Part shown: positions 56,627 to 64,000 of the stretch, piece after piece
Numbering within the stretch: the stretch's first letter is position 1
Layout: each line of letters begins with the position of its first letter
DNA from: a bacterium
GTDB taxonomy: Bacteria > Bacillota > Clostridia > Oscillospirales > Ruminococcaceae
Direction: 5' to 3'
NCBI GenBank assembly: GCA_004561545.1
Contig: SFVK01000002.1
Span: 120,207-184,206, forward strand
Length of the DNA: 64,000 bases
Translations under genes and position numbers: made by a program
The notes under the pieces: generated by a model
Databases searched by the model: none
Seen by the model: only the letters and a program-made list of their open reading frames with translations
What the model was told of the DNA's origin: nothing

Positions 56627-57057
56627 TGGAACGCGAGCAGGCCAAAGAGTTGATCCGCGCCGCCTTCCGGGCCCGGACCTTTGCCTATACGCCCTACTCC
56701 CACTTTAAGGTGGGCGCCGCGCTGCTGGCCAAAGACGGCCGGGTGTTTACCGGCTGCAACATTGAAAATGCCGGCTACACACCCACCAACTGTGCCGAGC
56801 GAACCGCGCTGTTCAAGGCGGTGAGCGAGGGCGTGACCGAGTTTTCCGCCATCGCCATTGTGGGCAGCCTGGAAGGAAAAACCAATACCCTCATCACCAG
56901 CCCCTGCGGCGTCTGCCGCCAGGCCCTCTTTGAATTCACCGGCCCGGAGCTGGAGGTTCTGCTGGCCAAAAGTGAGACCGACTACATCGAGACCACTCTT
57001 GGGGATTTGCTGCCCTACGGCTTTGGCCCCAAAAATCTGGAAATCACCCCCGAGTAA
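56626..57057 (+). CDS. cdd: Cytidine deaminase
   Basis: A 143-residue zinc enzyme of pyrimidine salvage, converting cytidine to uridine. TPYSHFKVGAAL, the GCNIENAGYTPTNCAERTAL active-site Cys-Ala-Glu and SPCGVCRQAL (the two further zinc cysteines) are all present. It starts on the TGATG overlap with deoD. In Bacillus cdd lies between dgkA and era; here it has moved to the salvage cluster. Confidence 0.95.
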   Translation: MEREQAKELIRAAFRARTFAYTPYSHFKVGAALLAKDGRVFTGCNIENAGYTPTNCAERTALFKAVSEGVTEFSAIAIVGSLEGKTNTLITSPCGVCRQALFEFTGPELEVLLAKSETDYIETTLGDLLPYGFGPKNLEITPE

Positions 57058-57075
57058 AAGGAGATTTGTCCGCCC

Positions 57076-58278
57076 ATGTCTTTCCCCGCAACCAATTTCA
57101 AAAAGAAAATTTTTTCTCTGCTCTCCCTGCTGCTGGCGCTGGCTCTGGCCGCCTCGCTGTGCAGCTGCGGCGGGCAGGAGTCATCCTCCGTCACGCCCGA
57201 CGACCCGGCCATGATGGATGACAGCGTCTATACCCTCACTGCCGCCCAGGTGGAAACCCCGCTGGACGAGGATGGAGCCCTGATTGCTCTGGCGGCCGGT
57301 TCGGACGGAATTGAAACGGGAACCGGCGCCGCTGTCTGGCGCGGGGTTCAGAACTTCTGCCAGAACTTCAACTTCACTGCGCAGGCGTTTGTGGCGCAGG
57401 AGCAGGGAACCGACGCGGCGGCGGAGGCACTTCGCAGTGCCGCCGAGAGCGGCGCGGAGCTGGTGGTCTGCTATGGTTCCGACCTGGCGGCCGCGCTGTA
57501 TCACATCCAGGACAACTACCCCACCGTCAGCTATCTTTGCCTGGATGACGAGCCCCACGCCGCCGGTTATACCGACTACCGCACGGCGTCCAACGTCCAC
57601 TGCGTCCTCTTCCGGGAGGAGCAGGCGGGCTATCTGGCCGGGTATGCCGCTGTCCGGGAGGGCAACACCAGTATGGCATTCCTGGGCGGCCAGCCGCTGC
57701 CCGGTGTGGTGCGCTACGCCACCGGCTTTGTGCAGGGCGCCGAGGATGCCGCCGTGGATCTGGGCGTTCAGGTCTATATCCGCATCTGGTACAGCAGCAT
57801 CGCCAGCAGCAGTGAGGAGCTGACCGACTATGTCAGCGGCTGGTTTGATGAGGGCTTCCAGCTGGTGATGACAGCGGGGGGGGACCTGACGGAAAGCTGC
57901 ATTGAGGCCGCCAAACGCCAGCAGCGCGCGATTTCTTCCTATGTGATCTCCTCGGACTGGGACCAGACCACCAGGGACGAAACCGTTCTGACCGCCGCCG
58001 TCAAATGTTACAGTACGGTGGTGCAGAATCAGCTCTATGATTTCTGGTGTGCCGGCGGCTGGGATCAGGACTCCGCCGGGGCCACCGAGCGCGTGGGCGC
58101 GGCCGACGGCGCGGTGGAGCTGCCGCTTCAGCGGTGGCGCTTTACCCGGTTTACCGGTGCCGAGTATCAGGAAATTTACCGCCGCCTTCGCACCGGGGAG
58201 GTCAAAGTGGAGCGCTACGCCGATACCACGGACCTGCCGGTCACTCACAATGTCACGGTGGATCTGAAAAACAAATAA
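57076..58278 (+). CDS. BMP-family nucleoside-binding lipoprotein (paralogue 1)
   Basis: A 400-residue extracellular binding protein. A signal sequence ends in ASLCSC-GG, a possible lipobox. The BMP/Med fold is visible: VVCYGSDLAAALYHIQDNYP, VHCVLFREEQAGYLAGYAA, MAFLGGQPLPGVVRYATGFVQG-like region and QLVMTAGGDLTE. BMP proteins feed purine nucleosides to ABC importers (BmpA-NupABC type). It follows cdd by 18 bases. It has diverged strongly from the next gene: the pocket region and C terminus differ and the linker after the Cys is short. No permease or ATPase gene is in the window. Confidence 0.85.
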   Translation: MSFPATNFKKKIFSLLSLLLALALAASLCSCGGQESSSVTPDDPAMMDDSVYTLTAAQVETPLDEDGALIALAAGSDGIETGTGAAVWRGVQNFCQNFNFTAQAFVAQEQGTDAAAEALRSAAESGAELVVCYGSDLAAALYHIQDNYPTVSYLCLDDEPHAAGYTDYRTASNVHCVLFREEQAGYLAGYAAVREGNTSMAFLGGQPLPGVVRYATGFVQGAEDAAVDLGVQVYIRIWYSSIASSSEELTDYVSGWFDEGFQLVMTAGGDLTESCIEAAKRQQRAISSYVISSDWDQTTRDETVLTAAVKCYSTVVQNQLYDFWCAGGWDQDSAGATERVGAADGAVELPLQRWRFTRFTGAEYQEIYRRLRTGEVKVERYADTTDLPVTHNVTVDLKNK

Positions 58279-58325
58279 GCGGGCGTTTGTTATGGTTTTG
58301 TAATGGCTTTTGTATAGCTTGTCCA

Positions 58326-58354
58326 TTGAAAAACGCTGAACAACCGTTTATAAT
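58326..58354 (+). promoter_or_regulatory. promoter of the second BMP lipoprotein
   Basis: TTGAAA (58326-58331), 17-base spacer and TATAAT (58349-58354). The leader then has a CCGGGG ... CCCCGG hairpin (58365-58385) before the AAGGAG ribosome site. Confidence 0.8.
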
Positions 58355-58411
58355 ATTCTCAGTACCGGGGAATTTTTCCTCCCCGGACACCACAAATAAG
58401 GAGAGTACAAA

Positions 58412-59614
58412 ATGAAAAAGTTTCTTGCTTTGACCATGGCCGCCTGCATGACGCTGTCGCTGGCCGCCTGTGGTGGTTCCAGCAGCTCTGCGGCTGCTTC
58501 CACTGCGGATTCCGCTGCCGCCTCCACTGAGGCCACCAGCGATGCCGCTTCCGCCGAAAACACCGCCGCCGGTGAGATCACCGGCATTGCCCAGTGCTGC
58601 GACGTGGGCACTCTGGATGACGAGAGCTTCAACCAGGGCTGCTGGGAGGCTGTCAAGGCCTACGGCGATGCCAATGGCATCGAGTACAACTACTACCTGC
58701 CCGCCGGTGAGGACGCTTCCGATGAGGATCGCGAGACCCTGATTCGTCAGGCGGTCAACGACGGCGCCAACACCATCGTCTGCGTCGGCTTCCTGTATGG
58801 TCCCGCTCTGGCCTGGGGCGCCACCGAGTATCCCGACGTCCACTTCATCGCCATCGACGTCAGCGGTTTTGACATTGACAGCGAGAACGGCACCATTCCC
58901 GACAACGTCTTCTGCGTCACCTTCAAGGAAGAGCAGGCCGGTTACCTGGCCGGTTACGCCGCTGTCAAGGACGGCTTCACCAAGCTGGGCTTCCTGGGCG
59001 GCATGGCGGTTCCCGCTGTGATCCGTTACGGCTACGGCTTTGTTCAGGGCGCTGACGCCGCCGCTCAGGAGGTGGGCGCTGACGTTCAGATGAACTACTA
59101 CTACGGCGGCCAGTTCTACGGCGATGAGAAGATCACCGCCAAGATGGACGGCTGGTATGACGGCGGCACCGAGGTTGTCTTCGCCTGCGGCGGCGGCATC
59201 TGGACTTCCGCTGCTGAGGCTGCCGACAAGCACGGCGCCAAGATCATCGGCGTTGACGTTGACCAGAACTACCTGGGCGTTCAGGGCGTCGAGGATGGTT
59301 CCTTCACCGCCAATCCCTTTGTGACCTCCGCCATGAAGGGCCTGGGCGCTGCTGTGAACGACAGCCTTGCCACCGTCAATGCGGGCGAGTGGAGCACCAT
59401 CGCCGGCACCAACGGCAACTTCGGCCTGGAAGAGGGCGAGTACGTCGGCCTGCCCACTGCCGAGGATAGCTGGAACTTCACCACCTTCACCGTTGAGGAT
59501 TACAATGCGGTGGTTGAGCAGATCCGCAGCGGCGCCATCACCGTGGACAATACCTCTGATGATGCCACCAAGCCCACCACCAGCGACAAGATCACTGTGG
59601 ACTATCAGTCCTGA
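58412..59614 (+). CDS. BMP-family nucleoside-binding lipoprotein (paralogue 2)
   Basis: A 400-residue lipoprotein with signal MKKFLALTMAACMTLSLAAC (lipobox LAAC), a Ser/Ala-rich linker and a full BMP domain (AQCCDVGTLDDESFNQGCW, VGFLYGPALAWGATEYP, FKEEQAGYLAGYAAVKDG, LGFLGGMAVPAVIRYGYG, VVFACGGGIWTSAAEAADKHG). Codon use is very biased (GGC, CTG, AAG, GAG nearly throughout), suggesting high expression, and it has its own strong promoter and terminator. Likely the main purine-nucleoside receptor; its ABC partners must lie outside the window. Confidence 0.9.
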   Translation: MKKFLALTMAACMTLSLAACGGSSSSAAASTADSAAASTEATSDAASAENTAAGEITGIAQCCDVGTLDDESFNQGCWEAVKAYGDANGIEYNYYLPAGEDASDEDRETLIRQAVNDGANTIVCVGFLYGPALAWGATEYPDVHFIAIDVSGFDIDSENGTIPDNVFCVTFKEEQAGYLAGYAAVKDGFTKLGFLGGMAVPAVIRYGYGFVQGADAAAQEVGADVQMNYYYGGQFYGDEKITAKMDGWYDGGTEVVFACGGGIWTSAAEAADKHGAKIIGVDVDQNYLGVQGVEDGSFTANPFVTSAMKGLGAAVNDSLATVNAGEWSTIAGTNGNFGLEEGEYVGLPTAEDSWNFTTFTVEDYNAVVEQIRSGAITVDNTSDDATKPTTSDKITVDYQS

Positions 59615-59663
59615 TGACTTTCTGACCGCCTGAGAGCGGCCGGGTTCCAAACAACATAAGATT

Positions 59664-59708
59664 ACCCGCCCCGGAGCAGCCATTCGGCTTGTTCCGGGGC
59701 GGGTTTTG
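59664..59708 (+). terminator. terminator of the BMP gene
   Basis: ACCCGCCCCGGA (59664-59675) pairs with TCCGGGGCGGGT (59693-59704), followed by TTTTG. Confidence 0.85.
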
Positions 59709-59750
59709 TCATGGCGTTATTGCAAAACTGTCTGGTACGGTTCGGGCCGC

Positions 59751-59903
59751 TCACACTTTCTCAATGGGAATCCGGATCTCAGAGTAGGTATCCTCCGGCT
59801 TTTCTGCCGGCGGACCGTACATCTCAATATTATAGTTGCCGGCCAGACGGTAGGCCTTGCAGGCGGGCAGGGGCACACAGGAAAAAGCCGGAGGCGGAAC
59901 CAT
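59751..59903 (-). pseudogene. C-terminal fragment of a GyrI-like/AraC effector-binding domain
   Basis: A 50-codon minus-strand frame opens at ATG 59903, overlapping the stop of the upstream YoaP-type gene, and ends at 59751. Its product contains KAYRLAGNYNIEMYG and PEDTYSEIRIPIEKV, the closing strands of the GyrI-like (AraC effector-binding) domain, which is normally about 150 residues. The N-terminal two thirds are missing, so this looks like the stump left by a deletion that joined it to the neighbour, although it could still be translated by coupling. Confidence 0.6.
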
Positions 59904-60658
59904 CAGCCATTCCGTTTGCAGATCCGGTCCAGCGCGGCCCCGTCGATCTGGTTGACCGTCACCAGATGGCCGTCATAAAATACCGCCCAGTTGTTAAACA
60001 CGCAGGGAAGGCTCTTTGCCTGCGCCAGAGACTCGACCCGGATGAACTGCGCCGGGATACTTTTGGCCGCACAGTGTGCCTTTAATGTTTCAACCCTCTG
60101 CAAAATGTAAGGGCACTGGTCATCATAATATATGTTCAACACTCGGCTTTCAATGACCTGTTTTTTCGCATTCGGTGCAAACTGGGGGACTGTCCCGTCA
60201 AAGGAGAGAGCCAGCAGTTCATAACCGTCCGCTGTTGCGTCAACCGTCTCAAACCCAAACTTTTTTGCAAAGTTCTGGTCGGAAAGCCAAGCTTTTTGTT
60301 TGGCGGCGCCCAACATACATACGCCGGATTTTCCGTGAACCCTTGCGTCACTCAGGCAGGATTCCATGAGCTGCCGACCATAGCCGTGCCCTTTTGGCTG
60401 CCCCTGAACCCAAAGGCAGTAAATATAATAATAATTGCGGCCAATGACCGGCACCCATGCGGTTTCCAGTGGTGCGTACTCAATGAAGGCACACTCTCTG
60501 GCGTTCAGCTTGCGGAATACATGGCCCTCCTGTAACCGCCCGGACAGCCAACTTCGCTTGGCTTCCACGCCGGGATGGGCTTTTTTCGTGCGAATGATGC
60601 AGCACAAATGCTCATCTTTCAAGTTTTCGGGGCTCAGTTCAATCCACTGGGAATCCAT
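59903..60658 (-). CDS. GNAT acetyltransferase with YoaP-like C-terminal domain
   Basis: A 251-residue protein. The N-terminal GNAT domain includes NYYYIYCLWVQGQPKGHGYG and a cysteine-containing SGVCMLG. The C-terminal domain (about 170-251: VLNIYYDDQCPYILQRVETLKAHC ... FNNWAVFYDGHLVTVNQID) is the thioredoxin-like YoaP domain found in Bacillus YoaP. Such fusions are of unknown substrate. ATG 60658 (minus) is served by a TTGACA-18-TACAAT promoter at 60744-60773. Confidence 0.85.
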   Translation of the reverse strand: MDSQWIELSPENLKDEHLCCIIRTKKAHPGVEAKRSWLSGRLQEGHVFRKLNARECAFIEYAPLETAWVPVIGRNYYYIYCLWVQGQPKGHGYGRQLMESCLSDARVHGKSGVCMLGAAKQKAWLSDQNFAKKFGFETVDATADGYELLALSFDGTVPQFAPNAKKQVIESRVLNIYYDDQCPYILQRVETLKAHCAAKSIPAQFIRVESLAQAKSLPCVFNNWAVFYDGHLVTVNQIDGAALDRICKRNG

Positions 60659-60743
60659 TTTGGCGGGCCTCCTGTCTTTGCACGCGCCGCAGCAACGCCG
60701 CGGTCTCTGCGGTTCTCTGGACCGGGTGGATGCTTTGTGCTGC

Positions 60744-60773
60744 TATTGTATGATGGATCAGGGACTGTGTCAA
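60744..60773 (-). promoter_or_regulatory. promoter of the GNAT-YoaP gene
   Basis: Minus-strand TTGACA (60773-60768), 18-base spacer and TACAAT (60749-60744). Confidence 0.8.
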
Positions 60774-60850
60774 GAAAAGAAAACGCATGGTTATCGGACG
60801 GCCCATTTCATAAGAATGGTCCTGAAAAAACTCCTGTGCAGAAAACGCAG

Positions 60851-60886
60851 AAAAAAGGAACTGCACGGCCAAAACCATACAGTTCC
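60851..60886 (-). terminator. terminator of the J-domain operon
   Basis: On the minus strand GGAACTG (60886-60880) and CAGTTCC (60863-60857) form a stem, followed by six T (60856-60851). It lies about 70 bases beyond the J-domain gene stop. Confidence 0.75.
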
Positions 60887-60953
60887 CTGCGAATCATTCT
60901 GCTTTTCTGCCACACGCGGCGGCAAACCACAAGAGGACCATCCGATCTTTATA

Positions 60954-61703
60954 TCAGCAGCACAGGAACCCGCCCCGGCCTCCACAGCAGCACATACTGC
61001 AAATGTTGCACAGCATCAGGTACAGCCACGCCTGCAGGCAGGAGTTCATACCCTGCTGGCGGCTGCCCGGCTGGGTGTAAGCCTGCTGCTGGGAAGAGTA
61101 GGCGCGCCCGGGATTTTGCAGCCGGTCCAGAAGATTCTGGTATTCGTAATTGCCCGGCTCCAGATTGACCGCAATACGGGCCTCGTTTTGAGCCTGAATG
61201 TTATTGCCCAGCCCTGAGTTGGCCAGTGCGGCATAGTAATGCCAACGGGCATTGCGGTCAGAGGTGGAAACGCTGTTCAGTACATTCAGTGCCTCCTGAT
61301 AGTACCCGTTGCGAATATAATTGTTGGCGGCCTGCATTTCCGGCGATTCCTGGCCGCTGTATCCGCTCCGGGAACCGCCCGTGCTGCCAAATCCGAACCC
61401 AAACGGGTCAAACCCAAATCCGAAGGGGTCCTGATACTGCTGCTGGCCATAGCCGTTTCCACCGGCGTATTGGCCGTAGCCCCCACCGCCTGCACCGGAA
61501 CGGCTCTGGGAACTGCCACCCCCGGAACGCATTCGCATGATTTCGCTGTATGCGGCCTGCACTTCTTTGAATTTGTCCTCACAGGTGGGATCGTCCGGGT
61601 GCAGGTCGGGATGATACTGCTTGCATTTCTGACGGTAGGCCTTCTTGATGGTTTCCTCATCGGCCCCTTGTGAAATGCCAAGCACGCTGTATGGATCGTT
61701 CAT
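60954..61703 (-). CDS. J-domain protein with Cys-rich C-terminal membrane-type tail
   Basis: A 249-residue DnaJ-like protein. The J domain (MNDPYSVLGISQGADEET ... YHPDLHPDD, HPD intact) is at residues 1-70. A Gly/Gln/Ser-rich linker (70-130) with repeated DPFGFGF is followed by TPR-like helices (AANNYIRNGYYQEALNVLN, ARWHYYAALANSGLG) and a C-terminal hydrophobic cysteine-rich tail (LYLMLCNICSMCCCGGRG). It should stimulate DnaK ATPase, perhaps at the membrane. Its start overlaps the DUF5685 stop (ATGA). Confidence 0.88.
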   Translation of the reverse strand: MNDPYSVLGISQGADEETIKKAYRQKCKQYHPDLHPDDPTCEDKFKEVQAAYSEIMRMRSGGGSSQSRSGAGGGGYGQYAGGNGYGQQQYQDPFGFGFDPFGFGFGSTGGSRSGYSGQESPEMQAANNYIRNGYYQEALNVLNSVSTSDRNARWHYYAALANSGLGNNIQAQNEARIAVNLEPGNYEYQNLLDRLQNPGRAYSSQQQAYTQPGSRQQGMNSCLQAWLYLMLCNICSMCCCGGRGGFLCC

Positions 61704-62584
61704 TCGTCTTGGTTCCCCTTCCTCAACCGCTTCTTGGGCGCAGTGCGCGCGGCCTTGACCAGCGCGTACTTGCACCAGACCCCCGCATAGATGGTGTTGT
61801 GTAAAACCTGTCCCTCGGGGGTTTCTTTCAAAATGGGGAGCAGATCAAAATTCTGGGCGCAGATACCCATTTGCTGGGTCAAAAGTTCATGGCAGCGCTC
61901 TTCAAAGTCGGCTTCATCACTGCCAAACTGGCGCCGTGTGTCAGCTAAGGCGTTGAAATTCCCGTGACGGGCATCCTTTTTTAAATCATCATATGCATCC
62001 ATCAGATAGATGAATCCGCCCAGCCCCCGCCCGATGCGGTCCAGCGCGGGGGACCAGAAGTCCTCCTTGCAGCAGAACACCGCGCCCAGCAAGGCCCCAA
62101 AACAATTGCACAGGGCATCCAGGTCGGTGCAGCCCGAGCTTTCCAGCCGGTTGAGCTCGTCCAGCCGGTCCCGGATGGCGGCGCATTGCCGCGGCCAACG
62201 CTGCCGGATGCTGTCCAGGTATGGTTCCAGCCGCCGGGCCAACTGAAGGCCGCGGCGTTTGTGGTCATCCTGCCAGTCATCCAGATAATTGTAATAGGCC
62301 AGCACGATGCTCATATCGGCCGCATAGTCCAGATACTCGTTGGTTGCCCTTGGGCGGGATTTGACGGGATGGGGAGCGCACCGCCCTTCGGAAAACTGGG
62401 TCGGAGGCTCATACAGCGCGCTGAGCAGCATGGCCGCAAACGTCATATCGTAGCTCAGAGTCATCTGGGCCAGCGTGCCATATTTTTGCCCCAGGGCACG
62501 GCAAAGCCCGCAATAGTACGCCTGATAGCGATCCATTGCGGTCTTGTCCAAATCCTTCTGATAGATGGTAACATATCCGAACAC
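61700..62584 (-). CDS. DUF5685 family protein with paired Asp-rich motifs
   Basis: A 294-residue all-helical soluble protein matching the DUF5685 pattern: start FGYVTIYQKDLDKTAMDRYQAYYCGLCRALG, then NYLDDWQDDHKRRG and, later, GGFIYLMDAYDDLKKDARHGNFNAL. The two aspartate-rich stretches (DDWQDD, DAYDDLKKD) lie about 100 residues apart in helices, as in class I prenyl/squalene-synthase folds, but the family is uncharacterised and this is only a motif-level resemblance. It is coupled to the J-domain gene. Confidence 0.75.
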   Translation of the reverse strand: MFGYVTIYQKDLDKTAMDRYQAYYCGLCRALGQKYGTLAQMTLSYDMTFAAMLLSALYEPPTQFSEGRCAPHPVKSRPRATNEYLDYAADMSIVLAYYNYLDDWQDDHKRRGLQLARRLEPYLDSIRQRWPRQCAAIRDRLDELNRLESSGCTDLDALCNCFGALLGAVFCCKEDFWSPALDRIGRGLGGFIYLMDAYDDLKKDARHGNFNALADTRRQFGSDEADFEERCHELLTQQMGICAQNFDLLPILKETPEGQVLHNTIYAGVWCKYALVKAARTAPKKRLRKGNQDE

Positions 62585-62613
62585 GCGGCGTCAACCTTTC
62601 CTTGGGCCAAAGT

Positions 62614-63003
62614 TCAGGTTTTCTTGATAAACTGGGTCCCGCACTTGGGGCAGGTGATGGAGATGCGTCCGCGGCTCTTGGGAACGCGGATCTGTTGCTT
62701 GCAGCGCGGGCAGGAAAAATAACGGTATGTCTTGCGCAGCGCAAAACGCTGCTTGAACCGGGCAAACTTTGCGCGCACCCCGGCGCTCTTTTGCAGGAAC
62801 ATCTGATTCTCCGCATATCGCTTGGAGACATTGCGGCTGAGCATACGGAAATAAGTATAAATCAGCAATGCCAGACCGATATAATAGAAGATGCCCACAA
62901 AAAGACCCAGGACCAGGCAGATCAGGGACACCACACATAAAAAATTCCCGAAGGCATCGCTGCCGTACCGGCCGGACATAAAACGCTGGAGCCACGCTCT
63001 CAT
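62614..63003 (-). CDS. Small membrane protein with C-terminal zinc ribbon
   Basis: A 129-residue protein with two hydrophobic helices (FLCVVSLICLVLGLFVGIF and YIGLALLIYTYF, about 22-52), a basic stretch (KFARFKQRFALRKTYR) and a zinc ribbon CPRCKQQI ... CPKCGTQF. First gene of a minus-strand unit with DUF5685 (29-base gap) and the J-domain protein. Function unknown. Confidence 0.8.
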   Translation of the reverse strand: MRAWLQRFMSGRYGSDAFGNFLCVVSLICLVLGLFVGIFYYIGLALLIYTYFRMLSRNVSKRYAENQMFLQKSAGVRAKFARFKQRFALRKTYRYFSCPRCKQQIRVPKSRGRISITCPKCGTQFIKKT

Positions 63004-63543
63004 AAATAAACGCCATCCTTTTCGATGATATGCATCTATTATGCCATGGATTTGTGGTTAATTCGTGAACGACGTTGGAACATAATTTGAACAAACCGGC
63101 CGAAAAAGCCCGAAACAAAGGCGTTCGGCGCCAAAAAGCAGAACGGCTGGCTGGATTTGCTTTGCTGCATGATTTTGGTTGGATGCTTAACGTTGCGATC
63201 ATCAATCCAATTCGGCGCGATTCCCCAAATTCCCAGCCGCTTTGCCAACGATTCAAACGACGCAGGGGATCGTAGAACAGAAGGGCAGATAGGATTGCAG
63301 CGCCCCTTGTGTACCACTGTTTTCTTTGTTTTTTGCTGGATGACCGCATCCTCACAGAAGAGGCTGGTGAGCGGTACCAGACAAGGCTGTTTTTGCCGAT
63401 TGGGAAGGTAGGAGCTGTTCGGGAGGCATCAATTCTATATGAATTTCCCCAAAAAGTAAAATAGCTCTGGTAGCGAAAAGCTCATTTGAATGCCCTGTTG
63501 CCGGAACCCTTTGCTTTTCCGGGCTGGCTCAGGAAGGAAAAAA
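63004..63543. other. 540-base region without recognisable gene
   Basis: Open frames of 60-110 codons exist on both strands but none has a ribosome site together with a recognisable product. Base composition is lower in GC than the genes to the left and no repeat stands out. Likely junction sequence between the chromosome and the recombinase-bearing element at the right edge. Confidence 0.5.
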
Positions 63544-63587
63544 ATAAAGATGCGTAACCATTTGTATCAACGGTTACGCATCTTTAT
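63544..63587 (-). terminator. 16-bp perfect hairpin terminator behind the recombinase
   Basis: ATAAAGATGCGTAACC (63544-63559) pairs perfectly with GGTTACGCATCTTTAT (63572-63587) around a 12-base loop. On the minus strand the hairpin ends in a T-rich run (ATTTTTTTCC). It overlaps the recombinase stop at 63584. Confidence 0.85.
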
Positions 63588-64000
63588 GGTGGACACATAC
63601 TGGTTAAATCCGAACTCAGGGCAGCTTCAATTTCCTTCAGGGTCAGGGTCTGACTGCCGTCCTTGTAATTGTAGGTGAGAAGCAATTTGTCATCGTACAC
63701 ATAGACGGAATTTACAAAAGTATCAATGATTTCCCTCCGGTAGTCAGGATCATTGATATTGCCGTCCTTATACCGGCTGATCCATTCCACGATTTCTTCC
63801 TTGGTAAACTTGCGCCGCTCCAGCGCAAGCTGGGCAATGCTGGTCTTCAACGAATCCCGCTGGGTTTCCAGATCTTCCAGACACTCCTTGGTAGTTTCGG
63901 TAAGGGTGTCCGTCGTGAGGTGGAATCTGAAGAAAGCCGGATTTTGGGAGTTAAAAGGTCTCCCAATGGGCAAATCTCTGGCCTGACGAACAGAAATCAC
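63584..64000 (-). pseudogene. C-terminal part of a large serine recombinase (runs off the window edge)
   Basis: The last 105 residues (ETTKECLEDLETQRDSL ... KFTKEEIVEWISRYKDGNIND, then YRREIIDTFVNSVYVYDDK) are the coiled-coil end of large serine recombinases found on Tn916/ICE- and phage-type elements. The 33 residues before them (QARDLPIGRPFNSQNPAFF ...) do not look like that family, so either a truncation or frameshift lies near 63900, or this is an odd member continuing beyond 64000. The catalytic resolvase domain is outside the window. Confidence 0.6.

Noticed and set aside
63075..63411. Short open frames in the 63.0-63.5 kb gap as genes
   Set aside because: They overlap on both strands, lack ribosome sites and show no motif.
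1..64000. CRISPR array, rRNA operon or replication origin
   Set aside because: No spaced direct repeats, rRNA-like sequence or DnaA-box cluster was seen while reading the window.

Overview
The window looks like the chromosome of a GC-rich, anaerobic, gut-type Firmicute of the Oscillospiraceae (Faecalibacterium / Gemmiger / Subdoligranulum-like). This rests on strong AGGAGG ribosome sites, sigma-A promoters, conserved clostridial gene orders (yqfC-yqfD-phoH-ybeY-dgkA-era-yqzL-recO, spoIVB-spo0A, cdaA-ybbR, relA-dtd-hemZ, mazG-hup-rqcP-yabP-yabQ-divIC-yabR) and a HemZ-type coproporphyrinogen oxidase. The genus is inferred. Most of the window is housekeeping sequence.

Layout. 1-4.3 kb: polyamine ABC transporter potABCD behind a strong promoter and a SAM-riboswitch-like leader whose closing stem overlaps the potA ribosome site; PotD is anchored by a C-terminal membrane helix. 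4.3-5.06 kb: acyl-ACP thioesterase. 5.1-5.5 kb: a compact promoter-terminator unit that may be a small RNA carrying a copy of the 16S anti-Shine-Dalgarno tail, then short palindromes. 5.5-11.65 kb: an accessory surface-pilus island (giant InlB-repeat adhesin, catalytically dead signal-peptidase-like protein, two-domain isopeptide pilin, class B sortase, minor pilin) in the same order as the streptococcal FCT pilus locus. 11.7-16.5 kb: Nudix hydrolase, a 172-bp MITE-like element, a TagA/WecG glycosyltransferase, a siroheme nitrite/sulfite reductase, tRNA-Thr(CGU) and small membrane or cysteine-rich proteins. 16.5-25.5 kb: ylbJ (minus strand), then yqfC through mutS2. 25.6-29.9 kb: an unrecognised protein, a TetR regulator, spoIVB and spo0A. 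30.1-45.9 kb: ispDF fusion, cdaA-ybbR, a FAD enzyme, xpaC-like, recJ, relA, a DUF6311-like membrane protein, dtd, a metallo-hydrolase, hemZ and a uridine-kinase-like protein. 45.9-52.9 kb: a second copy of the 172-bp element, a zinc-ribbon protein, mazG to yabR, an rRNA methyltransferase, a NYN-LOTUS protein and a GNAT enzyme. 52.9-59.6 kb: a membrane glycosyltransferase-like gene with a radical-SAM protein (minus), then nucleoside salvage: deoD, cdd and two BMP-type lipoproteins. 59.7-64 kb: an orphan GyrI-domain fragment, a GNAT-YoaP protein, a three-gene unit (zinc-ribbon membrane protein, DUF5685, J-domain protein) and, at the edge, the C-terminal end of a large serine recombinase.

The most notable pieces are the FCT-like pilus island outside streptococci with both catalytic residues of its SipA-like protein replaced, the two 172-bp elements with 18-bp inverted ends and 4-bp target duplications (one inserted directly behind the tagA promoter), the putative SAM-type aptamer controlling polyamine uptake, and the anti-SD-like small RNA candidate. 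Sporulation regulators and membrane proteins (Spo0A, SpoIVB, YqfC/D, YabP/Q, YlbJ, c-di-AMP cyclase) are present, but Spo0A has lost one acidic-pocket residue. No CRISPR array, rRNA or replication origin was seen.
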